This document shows positions 42,435 through 52,081 of a DNA stretch of 64,000 nucleotides, piece by piece. Made by a program: the position numbers and the translations under genes. Source of the stretch: Lineus longissimus. Lineage: Eukaryota; Nemertea; Pilidiophora; Heteronemertea; Lineidae. The first letter of the stretch is position 1; each line of letters opens with the position of its first letter. Under the pieces are notes generated by a model. That model did no database searches. It worked only from the letters and a program-made list of their open reading frames with translations, and was not told where the DNA came from. The stretch is taken from NCBI RefSeq assembly GCF_910592395.1, contig NC_088325.1, forward strand, positions 9,118,109 through 9,182,108, read 5' to 3'.

Positions 42435-43229
42435 TACAGTGATTTTTGTGTCGAGAAATGGCATGCTCGGAGTTGGTAAAGAATTGTGATTGTTCGACCC
42501 GGTCTGTGGATCATTGGTGTGTCCTGTTTTATGACGGTCTCGTTCATCTGCATGCAAATTTTTACTGGCATTCGACTTGAATTGCTTAACGCGTTATTTT
42601 GGAAATGCACCATTTCTTTTTTGCATAGAGTTGTCTGCATGCCAGTGTTCAATAATTGCTGGTCCCGTGTGAAGGATTTACAGTCTTTGTTTGACGGTTC
42701 CACTTCCGTGATGCTGGATTCAAACGGGACAGCATCTATATAGTACACTATTGTCAGATTTCTACTAACTTACTATATTCGGTAATTCCTCAGCACTTTT
42801 CCCGACGTTGGTCATTGCTCTTTTTCTCTCAAGGAATTCCAACAGCCGCTTCCTATCGCGATTTACATGCATATTTCCTTGTCACCAGGAGTGGCTTGAT
42901 CAGGTTTCCCTGAACATGCTGAACCCTGTCTCCAAACGGCAGTATCTTACGACTAGATATTTTCCACTCGAAAGTCAATATCCATTTATCTCCGGAACCC
43001 TGGATTTCCATGAAGACTGAGGTATGTGTAGACCAAGAGAACGTAATGCGAGCTCAAGCTCAAAGTGCAATTGAACAGTCATTTTAAAACTTTTCGATTG
43101 ACAGTAGTTATTTCTCTTCTTATAAATTGCCAACAAACGCAAAAATCCTTCCTTATAGCTCCAATAGTATCGTAATAAATATTCTTACATTGTCTTCTAC
43201 TGCAGTGAAAATATCCCCGTACCGGCCAC
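42435..43229 (-). other. Old locus right of the Polinton, with open minus-strand start
   Basis: On the minus strand, 42593-42441 is open (HADERDRHKTGHTNDPQ, LPTPSMPFLDTKIT) after a TAA at 42594-42596 and joins in frame with 18511-18386 once the Polinton is removed. A second open frame (42748-42434, for example QTTLCKKEMVHFQNNALSN) overlaps it. The rest, to 43229, shows no recognisable gene and may be the decayed upstream part or an intron. Confidence 0.4.
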
Positions 43230-43602
43230 CATGTCGTAGTTCGCTAACGGGTCATTGTTCTCCCTCGGAACGATAGAAGATCCGAGGTGAACATCTGTAG
43301 TAACATATGCCCATGACGTCAATCTTCCAATATCAAGGTCACTTTAATAGACCAATCGGGAATTGAGTCGGAACACCAGGCCTCAAAGACGCGATTCCGA
43401 TCAGTTCGCCTAGCTATTGCTCTCCATACTCCCTTTTAACTTACATGGCAATATTGCAAATCGCCCAGGCCAACCTGATAAACAATATCATTCGATATTC
43501 AAAGTCTACATTATCAAACCTTACACAAGTCAAAATGCAGGTCTCGGTGATATAATGATTAAAGCCTATGATCACTTCTTATCAGAGCTTGGCTCTACAA
43601 CA
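43230..43602 (+). repeat. Polinton polymerase 5' region, right copy of a direct repeat
   Basis: Matches 6058-6431 in the same orientation, including non-coding sequence before the gene. Here it continues without interruption into the polymerase gene. Confidence 0.88.
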
Positions 43603-46600
43603 CCTACAAATGGTGCAAAGGTGGTCATTACATTAGATAACCATTTAACACTAAAGCTGTCACAAATGTGGAAACAAATGATCAGAAGTGTTTGCTCTGG
43701 AGTCTATTGGCCGCTAAATACCACAACAGCATTTAATGTGAGGGGCAAACACGTTTTAATGCAACAGAAATTTACCCTGCAAGATGTATGAAATTGAGAT
43801 TAAGATCGACTCATTTCATGTATGTGTTCAAAAGGATATCCCTAAGATAGAGAGTGACAACAATCTCAAGATCAATGTGTTCAAGTTACAGAACGAATCT
43901 GCTAAAAACATACGTGAGGCAAAACTCGAACCTCTCTCCCTGTCCGGGAAGGGTAAGAACTATGACGATGATGATGTCATCGATCTGCTTTATTTCAAGG
44001 GCCATGTCATGTACATAACAGACATCAATATGTTCTTCAGGACTGGTACTAATACTGTGTATCTCTGCAGGAGATGCATGAATTACTTTTATCGTATATC
44101 TGCACTTGAGAATCATAAGAAGAAATGTAATAAACATGAATATTGTAAGATTAGTTTACCAGAACCAAATAGTAAATTGTCTCAACTCAAGTTTGAAACA
44201 CATTCAATAAAGAATATAGTTCCTTTTGTTATATATGCAGATTTTGAGTCAATAAACATACCTAAAGTATCAGTAGAGAGTACTAGTAATCAACTTTTTA
44301 AACAGAACGCATTAGCAGTTGGAGTTTATGTTAACTTTGATTATCAATATATTTACAATAATCAGTATTTAAATCATAGAGGCTCTGATGTTGTATATGT
44401 GTTCTGTAATTGGCTTATCAAAATGAAAGAACAATTCTCTAATTCATTGAACAGTAACTTTCCTCTAACAATGACAGATGAAGACTGTGAGAGGTATCAC
44501 AAAGAAACACAATGTTACTAAGTACTGCAATCAGTTGCTAGGGTATGATAAGGTCAAGGACCATGATCACTACAGTGGTAGTTTTAGAGGTGCTACTCAC
44601 AGCTCTTGCAATCTGAATAAAAAGAAAGCCATGTTCGTTCCAGTGTTTTTTCACAATCAAAGTAATTATGATTCTCACCTATTCATTAAAGATTTGATGA
44701 CTAAATTACCTCAAAATAGGAAACATAAATTACTTGCCAAAACAGCAGAACAATACATTTCATTTCAGTTCGGGTGTTTCAGATTCTTAGACTCATACAG
44801 ATTTCTACAGTCCAGTTTAGATAACATAACAAAATCAATGGTAGACGATGACAGATAACAAGACAGATGTTCCCTGATGCTACTGACTTCAAACTATTGA
44901 GGAAGAAAGGATAAGTTCCTTATTCCTTTCACACTTCTCATGAAAGTTACAATGTATCCTATCTAGAGAAGTATGTTCTTCGATGAATTAAAGAATGAAA
45001 TGGGATCTGATTCTGCCTATGATGAAGCTAAAGCCATATGGGTAACTTTAATCTAAGAAATCAAGGATAATTAATTGACCTTTATCTAAAAACTGATGTG
45101 TTACTTCTGGCAGATTTATTTGAAAAGTTCAGGGAAGTAAATTTAAACTACTTTCAGATTGATCCATGTCACTGTTACTCAGCACATGGTAAGCTGGTTT
45201 GAAATACACAGGAAAAAACCTAGAGCTACTGACAGATACCAACATGTTACTTACATTTGAAAAGGCAATAAGAGGTGGCATTTCAGGTGTTATGACAAGT
45301 TAAGGGCGATGATCAACACAAGCTAATCTTCATTGATGCTAATAACTTTTACGGGTGGGCTATGATGGAACCTCAACCTTATGGTCGTTTTGATATGATT
45401 GAGGAGCTTGAAGAAAATGTGAGTTACCATCTAAGCTGGGTTATGTCGATACCTAGTGACAGTGACGTAGGTTTTATCTTAGAGGTAGACTTGGGTTATC
45501 CTAGTAACATAAAGTTCAAGTCAAGGAATTTTCCATTCTGTCCTGGATCTCTCTTCATTGAAGCCCTTACCAGAAAGAGTTACTGGGTGATGAGAAATGA
45601 TCAACTGTAGAGAAACTGATACTGACACAAAAGGATAAGATCAACTACATAGTTCACTACAAGATGCTACAGTTTTACATTAAACATGGAATGGAACTGA
45701 AGAGAGTTTATTCAGTGATGAGTTTCAAGCAGTCTAAGTGGTTAGTGTCCTACATTGACTTTAACACTAAAAGGAGGATGGACTATAAGACTGATTTCGA
45801 GAAAGATTATTTTAAACTGATGAAAAATGCTTTCTACAGTAAGACCTGTGAGAACATAAGGAACAGGATGGAGATTGAGTTAGTAACAGATGATGAGAGA
45901 GCCAGGAGTGTAATGGCCAATCCGAAGTTCTCATCAACATGCATATTTGACGAACAGAATGCTGCTATTAGCATGAGGAAACATCAATGAAGTTTAATAA
46001 ACCAATCTACATAGGAGCTACATTACTTGAATTGTCTACGTTACTGATGTATGAATTCTACTATGAAGTGATTCAGCCATACTTTTGCGAGAAAAACCTT
46101 GAACTACTGTACTTGGACACATATTCCTTTGTACTGAAGATCAAGACTGATGACTTAACTGAATACCAGAATGGATTGAAGGATTATTTTGACTTCAGTA
46201 ACTACCCTAAAGAACACTCGGGCTCTGCTCTCGGGATAAAATCCCACCCATTCCATGACACTAGCAAGAAGAAGGTACCCGGTTACTTTAAGGATGAGCT
46301 AGGAGGAGAAGAGATGACTGAATTTATTGCACTTAGAAGTAAGATGTATGCTAACATAACCAAGACTATGACTTTGTCCAGAGAACATGACAAAGTGTCA
46401 GGAGCAAAGCAAGAATCTTCTAGAGCAAAGCTCGAATCTGATTAGTTTTCAGATTCTAAGAAATTGAAGGCTATTGCCAAGAATGTAGTAAAGAGAGATA
46501 TTGCATTCAATGATTATGTTGACTGTCTTGAAAATAGTAAATAATTTAATCACAAGACGAGACATTTAAGGTCAGAGAAACACCATATTTATTTGGAAGA

Positions 46601-46727
46601 AGTAAACAAGAAAAGCCTCAGTCCTTTTGATGACAAGAGGTTCATTCTAGAGGACGGAATAACTACGCTACCATTCGGTATGTACTATGAAGGTTACATA
46701 GATTACAGTGATTCAGACTCATGCTAA
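43417..46727 (+). pseudogene. Protein-primed family B DNA polymerase (family 2 Polinton)
   Basis: Pieces in order: 43417-43791 (NLHGNIANRPGQPDKQYHS, ITLDNHLTLKLSQMWKQM, SGVYWPLNTTTAF); 43784-44521 with a Cys/His cluster (CRRCMNYFYRISALENHKKK) and exonuclease motif I in FVIYADFESIN; 44478-44858; then 45330-46445 with motif A FIDANNFYGWAM, a damaged motif B (LMKNAFYSKTCEN, Ser for the usual Gly) and a damaged motif C (LLYLDTYSFVL, Tyr in place of the second catalytic Asp). The end is near DYSDSDSC with TAA at 46725-46727. At least six frame breaks plus these substitutions show long decay. Confidence 0.88.
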
Positions 46728-46830
46728 TTAAGACTTAATTGATGTAATTCATTTATTACTCCATTAAAATAATGTTGGTTTTATTTTCATGTTGAACTGT
46801 CTCGACCTTCTCAGGTTTGACTTATGATTT

Positions 46831-47193
46831 TTAATCTGTATTAAGCAAGCTGCTTTTCTGTCCTTTTTTAAACTTAGGATAGAAGTAAACAAAAGCAGCT
46901 GAAACGATAACACCTACCACTACGTAAACATAAGTATTACTGCTTCCTGTACTACTGCTATTTTTAGGTTCATCGCATCCTGCGACACAACCTTCGGTGT
47001 TGCTGTCACCCTCAGATGGCCGAGGTTCTGGTTCTGGTTCAACCACTTTTAATGTTGTCCTTCCCTTTTTCACCCTCTTAAATTCCTGAGACCTCTTACC
47101 CAACTCTCTCGACCATGCTAATTGCTTCTCAGCCTCCTTAGGTACCGAAGGTTTAGCATTATTTGTAACTTGAGTTACGGGATCACTCTTCAT
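46831..47193 (-). CDS. Small Polinton protein with C-terminal membrane segment
   Basis: 120 residues. A charged N-terminal half (QLAWSRELGKRSQEFKRVKK, basic) and an acidic Pro/Glu linker (EPEPEPRPSEGD) are followed by one membrane segment, TYVYVVVGVIVSAAFVYFYP (about 87-106), and a Lys-rich end. The topology would be a tail-anchored or single-pass protein. It lies directly downstream of another small hydrophobic gene whose stop overlaps its ATG. Function unknown. The frame is intact although its neighbours are broken. Confidence 0.5.
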   Translation of the reverse strand: MKSDPVTQVTNNAKPSVPKEAEKQLAWSRELGKRSQEFKRVKKGRTTLKVVEPEPEPRPSEGDSNTEGCVAGCDEPKNSSSTGSSNTYVYVVVGVIVSAAFVYFYPKFKKGQKSSLLNTD

Positions 47194-47332
47194 TTATATT
47201 ACTGGAATTAATTATGTCTCCATTAGACTCATCATAATCATCAATCTTTGGACTTTCATGTCCTGATGATTCACCCTGACAGTGACCTAATATAATGAGG
47301 GTAGTTGAGGCAAGGGCAGATAGTGCCCCCAT
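47183..47332 (-). CDS. Very small hydrophobic-start Polinton frame
   Basis: A 49-codon frame (MGALSALASTTLIILGHCQG, then an acidic tail). Its stop codon overlaps the start codon of the next gene (ATGAAGAGTGA), the kind of coupling seen in compact viral gene arrays. Too short to assign. A signal-anchor-like N-terminus is the only visible feature. Confidence 0.3.
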   Translation of the reverse strand: MGALSALASTTLIILGHCQGESSGHESPKIDDYDESNGDIINSSNINEE

Positions 47333-47344
47333 CCTAAGACTTAC

Positions 47345-47551
47345 CTATCCTAACCATTTGTCCAACTCATTCGTTACTAAGTAATCGTGTCTAAGGTCAT
47401 GGTAAAGTTCTTCCTCATCATTAAAAGGCAATAACAACTTTGTTAATTTAGTGTAAGCCTTAAGTACTGTCTTACCTAAAGAATCATTACGTCTAGCAGA
47501 TATCTTTGTCTGGTAGAGCCTATGATATTTAATGATTTCCTTCTCTGACAT
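47345..47551 (-). CDS. Conserved short Polinton protein
   Basis: A 68-residue frame with KYHRLYQTKISARRNDSLGK and LYHDLRHDYLVTNELDKWLG. A recognisable relative occurs at 2564-2845, so it is a genuine gene of the lineage. Helical and charged, with no membrane segment. It follows the Gln-rich gene at 47562-47960 by 10 bases. The pair may originally have been one protein separated by a frameshift, because the fragment near 2.4-2.8 kb shows the same order. Confidence 0.5.
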   Translation of the reverse strand: MSEKEIIKYHRLYQTKISARRNDSLGKTVLKAYTKLTKLLLPFNDEEELYHDLRHDYLVTNELDKWLG

Positions 47552-47561
47552 AAAATCTAAT

Positions 47562-47960
47562 TCATAAAAAGGTTAGTTGAAGGAAATCCTTACTTTTACC
47601 TGTTGCAACTAAAACCTCTATGTCTTGTTTGACTTTAAGGCCGTTTTCAGTCAAGTAGTTGGAATTTAGTTGAGGGCTAGTTGAACCTAGTTGAGAGTTC
47701 GCTGAACCTAGTTCGCAACTATAATTAACTAGACCTTGACTATAATTAACTAGACCTTGACTACCAGTGTTAACTACATGACTATCAGTGTTAACTAGAC
47801 CTTGAGTAGTTAAATTCGTGTTAGAATTTAGTTGAAAGTTAGTAGGACTTTGTCCTGAGAGTGTAACTCCAGTTGTTTTTTGTTGCCCTTGTTGGTAACT
47901 AGGAGGTTGACTAAGAACACCGATCTGTTTCACCTGTTGCTCAATAACACTAGATTCCAT
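47562..47960 (-). CDS. Gln/Asn/Ser-rich Polinton protein
   Basis: A 132-residue frame, low complexity in the middle: SQPPSYQQGQQKTTG and repeated QGLVN units (four in about 40 residues: TTQGLVN, GSQGLVN, YSQGLVN). The end is more regular (LKVKQDIEVLVATGKSKDFL). The same composition is found in broken form near 2390-2540. A disordered tether next to a small folded domain is a reasonable reading. Function unknown. Confidence 0.5.
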   Translation of the reverse strand: MESSVIEQQVKQIGVLSQPPSYQQGQQKTTGVTLSGQSPTNFQLNSNTNLTTQGLVNTDSHVVNTGSQGLVNYSQGLVNYSCELGSANSQLGSTSPQLNSNYLTENGLKVKQDIEVLVATGKSKDFLQLTFL

Positions 47961-48064
47961 TTATTTGTAGAGAAAATTAATGTTACTTTCTTTTAACTTT
48001 TTAACTTTAAAAAAAACTTTTTAACCTTTTTAACTTTTTTTTAAATTTATAAAACTTTTTAGTA

Positions 48065-49115
48065 TTATGTTAACAGTAAAGTTCTGAGAAGTTTCTGGCA
48101 TTCTATGTTACATGGAATAGTATTAGTTCTACCCATGAATGATAACTCTTTGTCTTTTTCTGCCACAGCAGCAAGTATGGGTTCACTAGCTAGAGTTAAG
48201 TCATCGTCATCTTCCTTATCTGACCTGTAATTCTGGAAGAAAATACTTTTAATGAAATCATACCATAAATCATTCAAATCTTTCATTCTATCCTTGGATG
48301 ATAAATAAGGATTGAGTAAAACGTAATCGATATCCATCTTTTTAAAGGCTTGATGTAAGAACAGCGTGTAGTTAATTGAGATCTTAACACCACAGTAATG
48401 CAGGTATCTTAGCAAAGCAAAGAAAACTAACCTTAGATCAGTAAAGTTTTCATCAGTTAAGTGAGTGTTACCAATAGCATGGTTAATGAATTCTGTCGCT
48501 AAATACTAATCATACTATCCACAGTGAAATTGAAATACCATTGACTCAATATCTGAAACTAACTTAGAAGGTAGACTATCAACACATTTTTTTAGTGATG
48601 ACTGAACTGTCTTTTCATACCTTTCCTTACTAAGCCATTTTCTAGGACCAGAGAAGTATTCTTTTAAATCGTACTCAATGTACTATTTTAGATAATTTAT
48701 TACTTTTTCTGATAGACGTCTCTGTCCAAGCCTTCTAAGTATGGTGTCAAAGTAACGTGTTTTATTCTCAATACTAATCTCTAGACTTTTGAAGTCATCA
48801 TCATAAGCAACAGCATTACAATAGGTACAAAATGTATACTTAATAGTTTAAGTTGTGTACCTTGTTGGGTTCAAGTTTTTAGCATACTTATACAATGTCC
48901 ATATCTTACTATTACGACATAGTCCAACCATAGATTCTGTACTTATGTCACACTGTTTAATAGGTGGTTGTACTGCTGCAGCAGAAGTATGATTATCATG
49001 AGCAGAAATAACAGGAGTATGAGTATCATGAGTATCATGAGTCATCAAATAATGAGAGGTATTTTTTAGGTCCCTAGGACGTAAATAACCCATGTTTTGT
49101 AATGGATTACAACAT
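48065..49115 (-). pseudogene. Unrecognised large Polinton protein remnant
   Basis: Pieces in different minus-strand frames, starting with MGYLRPRDLKNTSHYLM near 49093 and KQCDISTESMVGLC. Then comes a middle part (NKTRYFDTILRRLGQRRLSE, EYFSGPRKWLSKERYEKTVQ), and the C-terminal open piece 48415-48065 (LRYLHYCGVKISINYTLFLH, then an acidic RSDKEDDDDL). At least two stops interrupt it (near 48680 and 48510). Total length about 340 codons. It belongs to the same array as the genes at 46.8-48.0 kb. I do not recognise the family. Confidence 0.4.
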
Positions 49116-49434
49116 AAAGCCTGGTCTACACTAGCAAACATTCGCAAACAATTGTTGGCCAACATGAGCCTACATCATGTTGGCGAATGTTTGGGGACCT
49201 GTCCACACTATCAAACACAGGCAAACATTGTCAAACAAGTTTGGCCGTGTTTGGCATGAATTTGAGGGCAATTTGGAGGGAAAATCAGTCATTGTTCTTT
49301 AAAACAATGGAGAACCACAGGAAGAAAGCATGCCTAGGTGCTGTTATCGGGCTCCATTTCCGATCTCCTGGGGGTTTCTACCTTGGGGAACTAACTCATG
49401 GATCGAACAAGGAAGAACGTCCGCACGAGAATAT
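49116..49434. repeat. Probable interspersed repeat edge (CAAACATTCGC motifs)
   Basis: Contains two imperfect direct copies of a CACAC/CTACACTA(G/T)CAAACA phrase (near 49126 and 49205) plus GGCAAACATTGTCAAACAA. The abrupt end of Polinton similarity at about 49115 and these phrases suggest a short transposon end. I cannot define termini or a family. An open plus frame here (49187-49513) has no recognised domain. Confidence 0.35.
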
Positions 49435-49798
49435 TGTTATACGTACTTGTTGTTTATTACTCTCATCTCTTGGAGCCTTGTTGAAACTTAAGATGGAACA
49501 TGAACTGAACTGAACTTCCACTCAACTAACTCCACTCTCTGAACTGCATTCTCTCACTCCCGCTGCTAAGGGAGAGGCCGCTTATATCCAGGAACCAACC
49601 AGCCAGGATACATGGAATGAACTGCAATGCGCCACTGCGCCACCAATCATAAGGCCAGCAGCGTACCGCAATGCGCCGGGCAATGCTGCAGTCAGTTCAA
49701 ACCCTCTCACCTGTACCTATCTGGGTCCTGCATAGAGCCTACCTGTCCGTTAACAGGAATAGTGCAAAATGAATACCTTGAAATACAATACGATTACA
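49435..49798 (-). repeat. Candidate solo or truncated LTR with polypurine tract
   Basis: On the minus strand, a GGAAGGGGGGGGG purine tract (49799-49813 on +) is followed at once by TGTAATCGTATTG, and a matching end GTATAACA lies at 49435. The TG...CA bounded 364-bp unit next to a purine tract fits a 3' LTR. No partner LTR is in the window, so this is a candidate only. Confidence 0.45.
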
Positions 49799-49813
49799 CC
49801 CCCCCCCCCTTCC

Positions 49814-51215
49814 AAAAAAAGGGCGACACCCGTCGCCGAGCAATTGCAATTTTAAGTTTCAATCTGATATTCTTATTTACCAAAATCATTAATAGTAAGC
49901 TATATACAATAGAGTCAAACCGCTTGGACGTTTCTATGCTGTGCCCCCATACAATGCTATATATTGGTTATAACTTCAAAGATTGACTGAAATAAACTAT
50001 GCTAGTATTTGACACAAACTTCACCGAAGAATGAGTCATGATGTTTCTACAAAATCGAGCGTTCACAAAACAATGAGAGAAACACGGCACTGAAAGGTGG
50101 GTACAATCACAGAAACATAACATTGTATACCTTGGCCATGTTCGACACAATACCAGACTAAAAGATTTTAAGATAAACACACAAGCATACAAACATCTTC
50201 AACCTGGTAGTTAAATGTATATATATCCGTTAACTGCGACAGTGATTAATTAGTGATAGCATTAACAGCATTTTCTAGACGAAGAAATGCTTCTTATGAT
50301 GAATGGTTTACTTACAACAAACCAAGGAGCACGAACCCTTGTTAATTACTTGTATTCTGGACCGAAATAATGTAGCCTGATATCGAATACCGAAAACGCC
50401 TGAGCAGAACGTCTTTCAGAGTGGAGAAAACTACATGTAGTTCGTATTTTTCGCAACTTTTCCAAGTTTATTAATTTTTACAATCGAAACAGAATAAATC
50501 GCCCATGCAAAAGTAACATGGTCGATCTGCTTTCGAGCAGCAAATTGAAAGGGTATCCGATTTCAAAATTCATTTGTTCGGATTGGTTGGAGTAAAGCAG
50601 AATATGTATTAAAATTCTCGGCACTCAATCCGCCGTTGAATGCTTTTTTAGGAAAATGTAACAATCCAAAAATTATGAAAAAAATTATCGGGAAGATAAT
50701 TCAAACATCAGTAAACAAACAATAAACGACAAACAGACAGGCTATACGCTTGACCACAACTCGCAAACTTAGCTGTCATGTGATCCTTAACAGGTGCATC
50801 GTCTACTTGTACAGAATATTGTCCATCTGATGTGGTTCTAAAACTATCATTATTTAAAAAAGAATACCCACATATGTCAGAACAATACAATATTAAGTCA
50901 TGTTTTCCAACCTGAACAATAATATCTACCTTAACTTAAATTACTGCACGTTTCATTGTGACAAAATGGCGGAGGTAGTGAAAAGGTTTAATCTGCCTGG
51001 GAAGGTACGTTCACCGAGTAGGTCAGGACATATTTGAATAAGACCACGTTCGTAGTAACTTTCCTGCCTAATGTATTCGACGAAGAACAACCATCTGCCT
51101 CTGCCCAAATGTTGCTTACCGAAGGTTTTATAATGTGAAGTGGTATAAACCAAAACAAAAATTTAATTAATTTCGTGATGAAAACTCCGACTTAAAAATG
51201 TTGAAAAATACCTTG
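49814..51215. other. No gene seen
   Basis: If 49435-49798 is a 3' LTR, the first part of this stretch may be the 3' internal end of that element. Otherwise AT-rich sequence without a long frame, repeat or motif that I can support. Confidence 0.4.
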
Positions 51216-51913
51216 TGCTCTGTCGGGGGAGTCCATACATCCTTTGGCTGTTTAGTAACGAGGAATCACCAACAGCTTCAGTTCTACTATATAATCCGTG
51301 TAGTAAACTTCATCAAGGAACAATATATTTGCAATCAACGCTGATACATTCACGGAGCACGAGAGGTCATAACACTTCAGAATTTACTTTTACACTAAAC
51401 TACTTCTAACTTAGATTTCATCATTTATGCTAAGCGTGGGTGTGAGTAGGAGGGGCTCGGAGAGACCAGTCCCTGTTAGGACCACCAAGTGTTTACAATC
51501 GTACAAATATTTCTTAAGATAAAGCAGGTTACTTATTTCTTAGAACGGAAGTCATCCGCCCACGCAAGATGCGGCAATGGGTCAGTCAAAGGCATTCTTT
51601 TTGATCTGCCGCCAAGCCTAGCAACACAATAACCTTGGAATAAGCATGTCTTTCATTACTATAACAATATACAGATTTCCTCTCCACCCACGCACAATAA
51701 ACTTCAGATCCTGGACACTTCCTTAAACTGTCAGATCTAATTAGGCTCACTTTACTCGAGCGTACTCAATCGTTCTCTCGAATCCCCGGAAGTGAAGACT
51801 TTCCTGTTCATTTATAAAACATAAACTTTATATACCAATATTAATCAATCTAAATTCAAACTAAATCTAAAAACAATAACATAATCATCATGAAGTCCAT
51901 TTCGGCAGCCACA
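51216..51913 (-). repeat. BEL element 2, 3' LTR
   Basis: 698 bp, same length as its partner. On the minus strand it begins TGTGGCTGCCGAAATGG and ends CCCCGACAGAGCA. Confidence 0.93.
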
Positions 51914-52081
51914 TTTGCCGGCCCTGAAATTAATATGACTCTCATAATCATTTCACATACGGTGGCTATCGGCCCAATATGCTAGTGTTCATATTCACAA
52001 ATGTCAATTTCAACGTGTCAGTTGATATATAAACACAATGTTCAATCAGCAGAGTTTTGGGCATCTTTAGGAAGATGCTGT

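Larger units (their letters stand above)
43230..49115. mobile_element. Decayed Polinton (family 2), polymerase and structural half
   Basis: Plus-strand protein-primed polymerase (43417-46727) facing minus-strand genes of the same lineage as the fragment at 1-2970. No integrase, dUTPase or terminal inverted repeat was found, so both ends are lost or outside the recognisable part. Distinct from family 1: protein motifs of polymerase and small genes differ strongly. Confidence 0.75.
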
